Origin: Thermothielavioides terrestris NRRL 8126
Taxonomy: Eukaryota; Ascomycota; Sordariomycetes; Sordariales; Chaetomiaceae
Reading direction: 5' to 3'
Assembly: GCF_000226115.1 (NCBI RefSeq)
Contig: NC_016457.1
Coordinates: 1,922,001-1,986,000, forward strand
Length of the DNA: 64,000 bases
Shown here one piece after another: positions 10,749-21,454 of this stretch (the stretch's first letter is position 1; each line of letters opens with the position of its first letter). The notes beneath the pieces are model-generated. The model saw only the letters and a program-made list of their open reading frames with translations, was not told the DNA's origin and did no database searches. The position numbers were made by a program, and so were the translations under genes.

Positions 10749-11116
10749 TGTGCATTTCCTTTGGCCCGCTTTGAAATTTAATGAGAGTAACCATTAGTTA
10801 TCGAGTGAGGCTAAGATCAAGCCGAATGTCAGTGATGCACTGTGGCTCCATTCCCACATTTGCGGGCGAGGCGCACGGTTGCAGGGAGCTCTGCTTCTGG
10901 CGTCCGTGGCTTGCGTTGGGGAGATGGTTCACGTCAAGCTGGGATTGGCGGGAGCAACTGGCTGACAGGGGTTTGAGGATCCAAGGGCGAAAGTGCCACA
11001 CCGCTGCACGCTAAGATAACCTTAATTCCCCTGCCTTATCGGCAAAGGCCGGACCAAAAGTTTTTGTGAACATTGAACTGAGCGAGAGTGGGATGCGCTA
11101 GCAACCAACACATACC
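10749..11116. other. divergent promoter region
   Basis: Shared upstream region of the minus-strand membrane protein gene and UTP13 (+). No gene seen. Confidence 0.45.
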
Positions 11117-13891
11117 ATGGCGACACGACAGCCGACCAAGACGACCTTCGAGGTCAGCAATGTCATCCAGCCCATTTTCACCGGTGGCTCCGTTGCGCTC
11201 GAGAATGGCGCGAGGATCCTGGCCTCGACGCTCGGCGAAGCGGCCGTGCTCACGGAGCTGAACACGGGCAGGCGCCTGGCCGAGATCGAAGGCGATGGCG
11301 AGCCAATCTCGACCCTGACCATCACGCCCTCGGCCTCGCATCTGGTCGTCTGCTCGCGGTCGCTCACCATGCGCATATACGCCCTCAAGCTATCTCCGGA
11401 TTCCGACTCGGTAGAAGCGACTCTGGTGCGGACTTCGAAGCCGCACGCCACGCCCGTCGTGGTGCTCGCCGTCGACAGAACAAGCACGTTGCTGGCTACC
11501 GGTGCGGCCGACGGTGCGATCAAGATCTGGGATATTGCTGGCGGCTATGTCACCCACACGGTTAGCGGCCCCAGCGTCCTGGTGTCGGCCCTGCATTTCT
11601 TCGAGATCGCCGCGACGGCTGAGAACGCGGCGAGCGAACGGAAACCGAAGAAGGGCCCGCGAAAGAGCCACGGCGACCAAAGTCAGCTGGACGGGGCGGG
11701 TTCGAAGTTTCGGCTCGCATGGGGTACACAGGACGGCAGGGTGCGCATCTTCGATCTGCACAAGCGAGCCGCCGTTCCCGTGTATGCCGATCCGAAGAGG
11801 AGAAAAGAGGCGCATGAATCCAACGTCCAGAGCATAGACTACTCGCCTGAGCAGCATGCTCTGCTGACCGGCAGCAGAGACAAGACAATGACCTTGTGGC
11901 TATGGCGGGACAATGCCTGGCATGGCACGCCGATGCTCCGCCATGAGCTGGTCGAGTCGGTCGGGTTCCTGAACGAGGGCAAGTGGATGTACTCGGCCGG
12001 GTCGAGCGGCTTGCTGAGGATATGGGATACTACAACACACCAAGAGATCACTGCGAAACAGGATTCCAAGTCAGAAGCCGAGTCTATTCTGTCGGTCGTC
12101 TCGCTACCCCATCAATCCCTCATCCTCTGCGCCCAGTCGGATTTCACGTTGGCATTGTATCGGATACCGTCGCCTGGAGACATCACTTCCATGGGCAAGT
12201 TATCCATGGAGCCGTTCAGGCGGATATCTGGCACACACGACGAGATTCTCGACCTGGCGTTCGTCCTTCCCGACCAGTCCATGATGGCGCTTGCCACGAA
12301 CTCGGAGGATATCAGGCTTGTCTCTGTCGCCGACACTGCGACGCAAGCTGACGGAGAGCAAGGCGGCGCCTACTTCGGGCATGATGTTGCGTTACTAAAG
12401 GGCCACGAAGACATCGTCATGTCTCTGGACGTCGACTGGTCCGGCCACTGGGTCGCCAGTGGCGCAAAAGACAACACGGCCCGTCTGTGGCGCGTCGATC
12501 CGGCCAACAACTCGTACACCTGCTACGCCGTCTTTACCGGCCACCTAGAGTCGGTAGGGGCGGTTGCTCTTCCAAAGGTGGTTCCCTCACAAGACTCGGA
12601 CGCCTTCAAGAACCCTCTCGACCATCCGCCAGCATTTCTCATCTCTGGTTCTCAGGACAGATTTGTCCAAAAGAGAGATATCCCGCGGCAGTCGCAAAAA
12701 GCGAAGGTATCCTCAAGTCTGAAGCGGCTGGCTCACGACAAAGACATAAACGCGCTCGATGTCAGCCCATCGGGGCGGCTGTTTGCCTCGGCGTCGCAGG
12801 ATAAGACAGTCAAGATCTGGGATGTGGAGAGGCTCGAAGTGCAGGGTATCCTCAGGGGGCACAAGAGGGGTGTCTGGACTGTCAGGTTCGCCCCGCTCCA
12901 CACGCCGGCCATCCACGGCGAGCAAGGTTCGGTTTCCGGCAAGGGCGTCATCCTGACGGGGAGCGGCGACAAGACCATCAAGCTCTGGAACCTGTCGGAC
13001 TACACCTGTCTCAGAACCTTCGAGGGCCACTCGCACAACGTCCTCAAGGTTGTATGGCTGCACATTCCCACCGACGACGCCGCCGCCAAGAAGCGGATCC
13101 AGTTTGCCAGTGCGGGGGCCGACAGTCTGGTCAAGGTCTGGGACGCCAACACCGGCGAGACGGAGTGCACGCTCGACAACCACGAGGACAGGCTCTGGAC
13201 CCTCGCCGTGCACCCCAAGACCAACACTCTCGCGTCCGGAGGCAGCGACTCCAAGGTTACCTTCTGGAAGGACACCACGGCCGAGACGCAAGCCGCGGCC
13301 ACCGAAGCGGCGCTCAAGCTCGTTGAGCAGGAGCAGGAGCTCGAAAACTACATTCACGCGGGCGCCTACCGAGACGCCATCGTCCTGGCCCTGCAGCTCA
13401 ACCACCCGGGCCGTCTCCTCAACCTCTTTACCAACGTCGTCACGAACAGCACGCCCGAGCCGGGCAGTCTGTCTGGCCTGAAAGCCGTGGACGACGTCCT
13501 CGCCGGGCTGTCGGACGAGCAGATCTTCCTGCTGCTGCTGCGGCTCCGCGACTGGAATACCAACGCCCGGACGGCGCCCGTCGCGCAGAGGATCCTCTGG
13601 GCGCTGGTCAAGAGCTACCCGGCCGACAAGTTCTCGAACCTGTCGGTCAAGGGGGCGAGGGGCCAGAGGAGCCTCCGCGAGGTCCTGAACGCGCTGCGCG
13701 TTTACACGGAGAGGCACTACAAGCGGATGGAGGAGCTGGTGGACGAGAGCTACCTGGTCGAATACACATTGCAGGAGATGGACAGCTTGGCGCCGTCGGC
13801 ACCGGAAGGCGTTGAGGAGGATGGAGACGCGGAGGATGGGGACGCGGTGAACCCGAATCTGCGCGTATCATCCACGCTCGGGCTCGTTTAA
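11117..13891 (+). CDS. UTP13: UTP13 / TBL3, U3 snoRNP (SSU processome) WD40 protein, single exon
   Basis: One uninterrupted frame of 924 residues from ATG at 11117. Two tandem beta-propellers are visible as WD-type repeat ends, among them GAIKIWDIAGG (~residue 134), GRVRIFDLHKR (~213), KTMTLWLWRDN (~256), LLRIWDTTTH (~300), NTARLWRVDP (~457), KTVKIWDVER (~566), KTIKLWNLSDY (~621), LVKVWDANTG (~674) and SKVTFWKDTT (~716). After the propellers comes the helical Utp13 C-terminal domain (ELENYIHAGAYRDAIVLALQLNHPGRLLNLFTNVV, then DRLRDWN-type helices). UTP13 is a UTP-B subunit of the SSU processome in the nucleolus, needed for 18S rRNA maturation. The length (yeast about 817) is slightly long but the order of parts is right. 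Confidence 0.95.
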   Translation: MATRQPTKTTFEVSNVIQPIFTGGSVALENGARILASTLGEAAVLTELNTGRRLAEIEGDGEPISTLTITPSASHLVVCSRSLTMRIYALKLSPDSDSVEATLVRTSKPHATPVVVLAVDRTSTLLATGAADGAIKIWDIAGGYVTHTVSGPSVLVSALHFFEIAATAENAASERKPKKGPRKSHGDQSQLDGAGSKFRLAWGTQDGRVRIFDLHKRAAVPVYADPKRRKEAHESNVQSIDYSPEQHALLTGSRDKTMTLWLWRDNAWHGTPMLRHELVESVGFLNEGKWMYSAGSSGLLRIWDTTTHQEITAKQDSKSEAESILSVVSLPHQSLILCAQSDFTLALYRIPSPGDITSMGKLSMEPFRRISGTHDEILDLAFVLPDQSMMALATNSEDIRLVSVADTATQADGEQGGAYFGHDVALLKGHEDIVMSLDVDWSGHWVASGAKDNTARLWRVDPANNSYTCYAVFTGHLESVGAVALPKVVPSQDSDAFKNPLDHPPAFLISGSQDRFVQKRDIPRQSQKAKVSSSLKRLAHDKDINALDVSPSGRLFASASQDKTVKIWDVERLEVQGILRGHKRGVWTVRFAPLHTPAIHGEQGSVSGKGVILTGSGDKTIKLWNLSDYTCLRTFEGHSHNVLKVVWLHIPTDDAAAKKRIQFASAGADSLVKVWDANTGETECTLDNHEDRLWTLAVHPKTNTLASGGSDSKVTFWKDTTAETQAAATEAALKLVEQEQELENYIHAGAYRDAIVLALQLNHPGRLLNLFTNVVTNSTPEPGSLSGLKAVDDVLAGLSDEQIFLLLLRLRDWNTNARTAPVAQRILWALVKSYPADKFSNLSVKGARGQRSLREVLNALRVYTERHYKRMEELVDESYLVEYTLQEMDSLAPSAPEGVEEDGDAEDGDAVNPNLRVSSTLGLV

Positions 13892-15094
13892 CCCGTCGGG
13901 CAACTTATGCCTCTCGGTGTACGGTTGGCGCAACCGCAAATCAGGGGAGAGCCTTTTTCGATGAGCTTGGTCCTCAGGTACGGCATGGCGGCTGTAGGCA
14001 AGCATGTCGTCCGTCAGCACACGTGGATAGAAATTACCTCTCTTCCCCATTAATTCTTGGCCATCATCACCAGGCCGGGGAGGCTCAGGAGGAAAAGAGA
14101 AGGCTGCGCAGGAGGGTTCCTATGAGGAGCCTTTTGAGCCTGCGATCTTTATGCGAGAGCTGTCTCTGCTTCTGTTGTTGCGGCAGTTGGTGCATACTTG
14201 GAAGCGGACTTTGGATGGAGCGGATCTATCTGGGTACCATAGCGGCGGGAGCAATAGTAAAGGGACGGCCAAAATGGTCATGGCGCACATCTTCTTGGTC
14301 AGGGATAGTCCCATAGACCGAAATACCTCCCCTAGAAGAACGTACATTGTCCCTCCTTCTGAAAGTAATCTTCAACGTAGAATATTTCCTCTTGAGAATG
14401 ACCCCTTTACTAGAAGATCTTTTTTATACTAAGAGATGTTCTTTCAGCTATATTGTGCTCCAAAAGGAGGGCAGATTTCGTCTAGGAGGCTGTTGTAGCG
14501 ATACTGTCAGAGCATTGAACATTCTCCTACAACCCGGTGATCCAAATTGTCCTTGAGCCGCCTTCGCGGGCTATATGGCCCATACCGGAGCTACTCTCAG
14601 AGCTGCAGCCAAACGTTGTTCATTTAGGTGTCCAAAATAGCTTTTGGCCTAAAAAGGGTCTTGAAAACAAGTTGAGGTGCTGGGAGTGTGTTGCGGACAT
14701 GGGCGCGGTTTCGCTTAAATCTTTCATAGAAACCGAGACAAGCGGATGGATGACGTTTAACAATTTCGCTGCCACCCGCTCGTCACTGATTCCCCTTGCT
14801 CTACCGACATACACTTGGCGGAGGGCTCTTCTCCTCTCAGTTGTGTGGAGAGGTTGTACGGAGTACGGAGTAAACTGCAGATGTTCGAGCTTTGGTGGGG
14901 CAATGAACCGAAGATCTCGTTGGCGGAGCGCAGGGCCCATGTTGAACTCGTTAAGCTGTCACCCAGGAAATTTCGCCAACAACAACAGCAACAACCAGCA
15001 CGCTCATAAACGATCGCACCCCCGGATTTCGCGAAACGAGTACTACCTTCCCCCTGCAAACATTAGATCGCCGCTTCTGGGACAACGCTGAGTG
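13892..15094. other. intergenic, partly AT-rich
   Basis: A 1.2-kb stretch before SAD1. About 14200-14780 has visibly lower GC than the surroundings (T/A-rich around 14340-14460) and holds only broken frames. A tandem CGGAGTA word (GTACGGAGTACGGAGTA) lies at 14856-14872. The last 100 bases are the CAA-rich leader of SAD1. No gene recognised. Confidence 0.45.
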
Positions 15095-16774
15095 ATGTCT
15101 AAGCGCCAGGCGTCGGAGGCGCTCGACGAGCTCTCGGGCCTCGACTCGCCCGCGTCCAAGAAGTCGCGATTCGACGACTACAACAAGAGCTTGACCCCGC
15201 TCAGCACGATTGAGAACGGCGACGACCAGCAACGGGAACCAGCGCCGGAGAATGGAGCGGGGAACGGGGACCGAGTCGAGGCGGAGGACTACTCGGAGGA
15301 GGAGGATGAGGTAGAGGAACGAGCCCCGATCAGGCAATCCGCGCCGACAGCAGGCTACGACGACCTCTACCTCGACACCATCGACCGCAACGTGCTCGAC
15401 TTTGACTTTGAGAAGCTGTGCTCCGTCACGCTGTCCAACATCAACGTCTACGCATGTCTCGTATGCGGCAAGTACTTCCAGGGTCGCGGACCCAAGTCGC
15501 ACGCCTACTTCCACGCCCTCGACGAGGACCACCACGTCTTCATCAACATGAGCACCCAGAAGGTGTACGTGCTGCCAGAAGGGTACGAGGTCAAGAGCAA
15601 GTCGCTCGACGACATCAAGTACGTGTCAGACCCGCGGTACACGAGGCAGGAGGTGGCCGAGTTCGACCGCAAGCCGCGCACCTCCTGGACCCTCGCGGGG
15701 AAGGAGTACACCCCGGGCTTCGTGGGCATGAATAACATCAAGGAGAACGACTACCTGAACGTGGTCGTGCAAGCGCTCTCCCACGTGTCTCCTCTGCGCA
15801 ACTACTTCCTCCTCGAGGACTTCAGCGCAGCCCCGGAACTCGTCAAGCGCACCTCCATCCTCTTCCGCAAGATCTGGAACCCGCGCGCGTTCAAGGCCCA
15901 CGTCTCCCCGCACGAGCTGCTGCAGGAAATCTCGCTCCAGTCCAACAAGCGCTTCACCCTCACCACCCAATCCGACCCTGTCGACTTCCTCTCCTGGTTC
16001 CTCAACCACCTCCACCTCGGCCTCGGCGGCAGCAAGACCAAGCCCGGCTCCAGCGTGATCCAGCGCATCTTCCAGGGCAAGCTCAAAGTCGAGTCGCAAG
16101 CCATCACCGCGCGCACCGACACTCAGCAAGACCGCCTGCGCTTCGAAGAGGCAGCCGACGTCAAGGTCGACATCGCGCGCTTCCTCCTCCTCACCCTCGA
16201 CCTGCCGCCCACCCCGCTCTTCCAGGACGAGCAGGAGCGCAACATCATCCCGCAGGTGCCGCTCACCACGCTGCTGGCCAAGTACAACGGGGTGACGGCG
16301 CAGGAGCTCAACGCGCAGCGGCGGCGCTACCGCCTGATGCACCCGCTGCCGCCCTTCCTGCTGCTGCACATCAAGCGCTTCAGCCACAACCGGTTCGTGG
16401 CCGAGCGCAACCCGACCATCGTGACCTTCGACGCGCGCAGCAGCCTGGACCTGGCGCCCTTCGTCGAGCCCCCCGCCGAGGGCGGCGGGCAGGGCGCCGG
16501 CGGGCCGATCTGGTACGACCTGGTGGCCAACGTGGTGCACGAGGCCGTGCGGGCGCGCGAGGACGTGGCGGACAGCGCCGTCGGCGAGGAGCGCAAGACC
16601 TGGAAGGTGCAGCTGCGCGACAAGGCCACGGGCGAGTGGGTCGTCGCGCAGGACCTGTTTGTGGAGAAGATACGGAGCGAGCTGTTGTATCTGGGCGAGT
16701 CGTATCTGCAGGTGTGGGAGAGGCGGCGCGGGCCGGGTCCCGGGGAGAGCGAGAAGGGGAAAGGGAGGGGGTGA
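15095..16774 (+). CDS. SAD1: SAD1 / USP39-type U4/U6.U5 tri-snRNP protein, single exon
   Basis: Starts at ATG 15095 (559 residues; a GTG codon precedes it and is not used). Residues 1-95 are acidic and low in complexity. A UBP-type zinc finger follows at about 118-185 with CLVCGKYFQGRGPKSHAYFHALDEDHHVF. From about 207 there is a ubiquitin-protease fold: GMNNIKENDYLNVVVQALSHVSPLRNYFL, DPVDFLSWFLNHLH, PPFLLLHIKRFSHNRFV and a C-terminal YDLVANVVHEA block. The Cys of the active-site box is replaced by Asp in NNIKENDY, as in human USP39 and yeast Sad1, so it should not cleave ubiquitin. The family is a splicing factor that stabilises the tri-snRNP in the nucleus. Identity is clear. Confidence 0.95.
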   Translation: MSKRQASEALDELSGLDSPASKKSRFDDYNKSLTPLSTIENGDDQQREPAPENGAGNGDRVEAEDYSEEEDEVEERAPIRQSAPTAGYDDLYLDTIDRNVLDFDFEKLCSVTLSNINVYACLVCGKYFQGRGPKSHAYFHALDEDHHVFINMSTQKVYVLPEGYEVKSKSLDDIKYVSDPRYTRQEVAEFDRKPRTSWTLAGKEYTPGFVGMNNIKENDYLNVVVQALSHVSPLRNYFLLEDFSAAPELVKRTSILFRKIWNPRAFKAHVSPHELLQEISLQSNKRFTLTTQSDPVDFLSWFLNHLHLGLGGSKTKPGSSVIQRIFQGKLKVESQAITARTDTQQDRLRFEEAADVKVDIARFLLLTLDLPPTPLFQDEQERNIIPQVPLTTLLAKYNGVTAQELNAQRRRYRLMHPLPPFLLLHIKRFSHNRFVAERNPTIVTFDARSSLDLAPFVEPPAEGGGQGAGGPIWYDLVANVVHEAVRAREDVADSAVGEERKTWKVQLRDKATGEWVVAQDLFVEKIRSELLYLGESYLQVWERRRGPGPGESEKGKGRG

Positions 16775-17828
16775 TGGGACCTACGTGGTAAGGAGTAGGG
16801 ATAAAGCGATTTGAGATACGAAATACAAGATGTGAAGGAGAATTGTCTCAGGAGAGGAGGCCGTGTTCAACCCCTTTCTCCCGCTTCTCTCGCGGTTATT
16901 GACTTTCGGTCGACCCTCCTTGACCCCGGTGAGGGATGAGAGACTCGCAAGCAGCCATGTGATGTGGTCCAATTGCCCACGAGGCATCTTTTCTGTACCA
17001 AGGACCAGAAACAGCCAGGATACCGTACCCGCCTTTTCATCCCAGCTCTCCCCCCCCTTTCCCCAAACACCACGCTCTTGCCCGGCGCCCGCCCTATATA
17101 TACAACCCACGCATACCCCACCACTAACCTCCCACCAGAAAGCCAAATGGCTCATTGGGGCGAGCGCTGGCGATATCCCGGGCTTTGCCAACCCAAAGAG
17201 GTCCCCAACCGAGCCGTCCTCTGCGAGCCCCGTCCGCGCACGCCGAAGTAAAACATCCCTGGAGGGTTTTCGTAGCCGGCCACTTCCCTCCGGACCGGTG
17301 GAGGGGGTTGGCCGGTGAGCTTATTCTGGTCTCTTGGGCTTTCGTCCCAACAATGTGCCATACATATCCCAAGGATTCACATTCAGCAGGTTCCCAGAGA
17401 TTGCCCTTCGAATTCTTCAGGATGCGGGCCGAAGGTGAAGATATTGTGGGTGTTTACAGTACGTACTACATCCAATGCATTCCGTCCCGTCCCATTCCAC
17501 ACTCTGACCTCTTGGGAAATCTTTTCTTGGCCCCTTTGACTCCCTTCCCATCCTTTCCCACCCACCTCCAGCCATCCCAACCCGCCCGCCGGTCCTAGAT
17601 CCTAATCAACGCTCCTGGCCTCCCAGTACGTAAGGTGATGATTTTCGCGCAAGGTCTGATCTCGAGTAGCGAGATAACTGCAGCCCGCTCTTCAGATATT
17701 TCAATTCGCACAAATGCATGTTGACATTTCGGTACTGTACATCGCATCGCATGCTTGGTGTGGCCAAGGAGAACCTCTTCCTACGCCGCAGCCGCGCACG
17801 CGCTTTCCCGCTTGGGGAGAGGAGCAAG
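16775..17828. other. convergent 3' intergenic region
   Basis: About 1 kb between the 3' ends of SAD1 (+) and the eIF4E-like gene (-). C-rich and C/T-rich runs occur around 17040-17060 and 17550-17590. No coding region supported. Confidence 0.4.
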
Positions 17829-19066
17829 TTATGAGCTGCTGGGGTTCTTTTGGTCATCACCTTGCTGTTGGTTTTGGTGGTGATGCTGCTGCTGCTGCTG
17901 CTTGTTCGACGACCGCTTGTCGCCGTGGTGGTGATTGTTCGCCTTCTCTCGCCGTGACTCCTCAATGGCGTTGCGCTGCTGAATGCTCGAGTCGTGGCTC
18001 TTCCACTCGAGTTTCGTGTCCGGCGGGAAGGACAGGATCCGTCGCATTGTCTCACTATAACGAATGTTAGCGACAGAGAGAGAAATGGAGAGGGAAAGAG
18101 GAATGGGTTGAAGTCCATGAGAACATACCGGATCTTGAGGACCCGCTGCCCGCTCTCCCGAGCCCAGATGCTGAGGATGTCCTCGCCGTTGCGCACGCTT
18201 AGCACGGCCCCACACACCTCGTCACTGGCCTCGCAGAACTGGTCGCCGATGATGGCAAGCAGCAGGTCCTCCCAGTAACGGTCGGCGACGCCCTTTCTCA
18301 GACGCACCACCCACTTCCCGCCGTTCTTGTTCTCCTCATCCTCCCATATTGGCCGGATCCCCTTCTTGAAGAGATGGTAGTCCGACACCAGCGGCAGCGC
18401 CGACGGCCGCTTGAGGTGTTTGTACACCGAAAAGAAGTGTTCAACCGTCTCGACAGTGGCGATCCGGTGGAGCGTCTTCTCGTACTCGATAAATCCGTTC
18501 GCCTTGGAAATGGGCGGGCGGAACCAAAAGACCCAGCTGTTGCGCAGCGGGTGGGCTGATGGTGCCGCCGGTCCGGCCGTCGGCTGGGCAGCCGCCTTTC
18601 CCTCGTCCTTCAGCGAAGCGGTGGAAGCCGGCTTGCTTATCGCCTTGTCTCCTGGGGCCCCGTCTTTTGCGGATTTCTCCGCCGTCGGGGTTTTGACGGC
18701 AGCGCCGACGGCCGAGTCAAACGGGTTCGCCGGCGACTTGGGCGTCTTGGCCGAGCCGAACGACGCAAATGCGCCCGAGCCCAGGCCGAAGGCGCTGGAC
18801 GCCCCGCCGATCGGAGACGCCAGGCCGCTGCCTGGTGTTATGGCGCCGAACGAGCTCTTGCCAAGCGCCGAGCTGTCACCGCCGAATCGCTTGAAGGAAG
18901 AGTTGCGCCCCGAGGGGCTGTCCTGTCCGGTACTTGATGTTGAAAGAGAGAGCTTGCTCGAGCTGGGACGACGCCGGGTTAGAACGAGGGTCCAACAACC
19001 ATGCAATGGCTGAGCTGCAACAGCACTGGAGACTCACTTGGCACGGCGACTCCATAGATTATCCAT
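17829..19066 (-). CDS. eIF4E-family cap-binding protein (4EHP-like), 3 exons
   Basis: Exons 19066-19038 (MDNLWSRRA), 18962-18129 and 18054-17829 join in phase into 362 residues. Residues 1-150 are Ser/Gly/Phe-rich with FG-like pieces (SSFGAITPGSG, SAFGLGSGAFASFGSAKTP) and a Lys/Ala/Pro linker. The eIF4E fold covers about 150-320: LRNSWVFWFRPP, FFSVYKHLKRPSALPLVSDYHLFKKGIRPIWEDEENKNGGKWVVRLRKG, YWEDLLLAIIGDQF, EVCGAVLSVRNGEDILSIWARES, then LKIRETMRRILSFPPDTKLEWKSHDSS. Trp residues fit the cap-sandwich, although the first cap Trp region differs from canonical eIF4E. I therefore favour the 4EHP/eIF4E2 class over the main initiation factor. The tail is Gln/His/Asn-rich (HHHQNQQQ). The role, translation activation or repression at capped mRNA, is inferred from the family. 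Confidence 0.85.
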
Positions 19067-21454
19067 GAAGAAGTCGGAAACCGTAACTCGATGGGAATAT
19101 TCAAGCTCAGCAACAAAGCTATGCCGTATCAGGCAGCGCACCGGTAGCACCTAGGAAACACACGACGACACGGGCCACTTGAATTGCAGTCGGCGGAGGA
19201 ACGAGGGGTCGGCAGCTGTCCGGGGCGTTTTGACGGCGCTATCGTTGAGGGCAGAAGCTGTCGCACAACCACAGGTGAGATTGAGCCGGGCAAGGCGTGA
19301 ATGATGTTGGGGGAGATGGTGGATGACGGTGGCCTTGGAGGTTTTGGGCAAGGAAGGTAGATAGTCTTTGTTAGTCTGGATTGTGTCGGTCGATTGTGCT
19401 TCAAGGTGAATGTTGGACAGGAACGGGCCAGAGATGCAGTAGCAGGTAGGGAGTTATTCGAGCAGCAATTGGGCTGAAGAGTGTGTGCCGCAAACTGCAG
19501 GAGTACCGGGAATCGTAAATGTGTGTTCTTGTGTGATCTTGAACTCGATTCTCGTTCAGATTGTGGGCAAAAGATCAAAACTTGAACTCGAGCCAGAGGC
19601 AGAGACAGCGTGGCGGGTCGCCGACTCCACCACAGTGCTGTCAAAAAAATCCATGACTGGGTCAGCCCACCCACAGCTGGCTGGTCTGTGCTGCGGGGAC
19701 AGGCCGCTGAGACGGCATGCAGGGATCCAACGTCGCGGGCGGTGAGGCCTGCCGCCGCAGAACGCCACTGCCAGGCTTGGCATCGCTCCTGGTTCAAGAA
19801 TGGGAAATTTCTCGGCAGGGCCCATTTTCTTCTCTCTTTTCTCTCCATACAACTCAAGACCACAACTCAAATCATCGTCAGCCAACAAATTGCACCACGC
19901 TGCTGGCGATTCCGAATGTGTGTCGAGATTGACTCCTTAATGCCCTTGTTTAAAACCATCATCACGAGAGCCCCATTGGCGCGGCGTCCATGATGCGGTG
20001 ATGACCTGAAGCAAGTTTGGACATTTAGATTCATCGTCCACGGTGTCACGAAACCGAGAAGCTGCTCGATCTGCCCCGATATTAAGGTAGCTCCGCGCAG
20101 GGTTACCTGCTATGTAGCTTCCAGGTTGTTTCACCTTGGTTGGCTTTCCTTGCGCCTACCTTCTCGTGGATCCGTAAGTGCGCTTTTTGTTGTGCGTCCT
20201 TTCATGTCCGCCTTGATGATCTGCAAACATTCCGGTAAACCGACTCAGCAACGGGCGAACCTCCGCGTGCTCTGGCAGGGGAGGTTCCGCAGCCGTGAGT
20301 TGAGCGTGAGGAAATCATGGCTACAGCACTGAGCTTCCCTTGAGGCAACCTCTTGTGCCCCCATTGGCCTCAGATCGCGAGCTAATAATTCGGGTGCAGG
20401 GTAGGTAAGTAAGTTAGTCTGACGCACGCTTTCTCAAGGGAGCCTGCCACCCCACAGGAAGCAGCTCGGGAAGCAGTCTGAAGGAGATAAAGTCCAAGAA
20501 TAAGAGGGGAAGGAAAGGTTGGAACATAAATAGACTAGCGGGGAAGATGAAGAGGAAAATAAAAAGAGAGAGCAGAATATTGAACGAGCAAGAGATGCAA
20601 GAGAAAGGGCGCCGAGTCAATCTTGGACTAGGTAAGGTACTATCTTGAAGTTGCCAAGTAGCGGCCTAACATGCTCGGTTTGCTGGGCATATGCGATATC
20701 TCAAGAGGAATTCTGGCCAACCACCGAGCAATGTCCGTCTCGGATTGCGACGACTCACAACTGTTCTATTACTATTACATACGGCATAGTAAGTCCTCGA
20801 GCACATTCTCAGCCCGCCTCTCTTGGGAGTTTGTAATGGTTGAGTCATGCAGTCAACTCGACAACAGTCTGAGAAAGATTGGGAAGGGCTGTGGTCCTCC
20901 CCAGTTGGGCCGTCCTCGGCCTCAAATCCGGCGCCGCAGCGACCCCAGCGCCTACGCAGTAAACTGCGATGCCGCCGGCTCACTTGACTCGTGGATTAGC
21001 TACCCCACATCCATATATACAAAGAAGGTGGGGTTGGTGCTTCCTCGTGTGTCGTGTGCAACCGCACAGTGCAACCTCAAAACCACCATCGATAGAGATT
21101 TCCATGCCGGCAACTGATGGACTGGACCTGAACAGTCCGTGCCGGGCGTGTACATGACTACTGCGTTATCGTGCCAGTGTAGAAAAGGTTCTTTGTCCCA
21201 GCTCAATTGAGTTGTCTTCCCCATTCTGAGATCCATCCCGTCTCTGCCTATTTCGTGCACACAGTTGCCAGCTGCACTCTCTTTTGGGCGCTCTCCGGGC
21301 CCCTCCATCCGAGCACAGTACAGCTACCCCACATAGGAGTCTTGCGGTGCCGACTCTTCGGCATCTGGTTCTGAGCGACTTTGCAACGCGCAACGTCCCT
21401 TTTGGCGCAGCAGATTCGGTATTGGATTCTGCGCATTTCTACACCGACAACCCC
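19067..21454. other. divergent 2.4-kb promoter region, eIF4E-like / MET12
   Basis: Long shared upstream region of the eIF4E-like gene (-) and the MTHFR gene (+). No frame resembles a protein family. A purine-rich run (AGAGAAAA type) lies at about 20490-20610. The open frame of MTHFR extends back to about 21284 but without ATG before 21455. Confidence 0.45.

Noticed and set aside
12713..13717. 334-codon minus-strand frame inside UTP13
   Set aside because: Antisense shadow of the GC-rich WD40 gene.
15626..16540. 304-codon minus-strand frame inside SAD1
   Set aside because: Antisense shadow; composition is Glu/Val/Arg-rich as expected from reversed GC3 codons.
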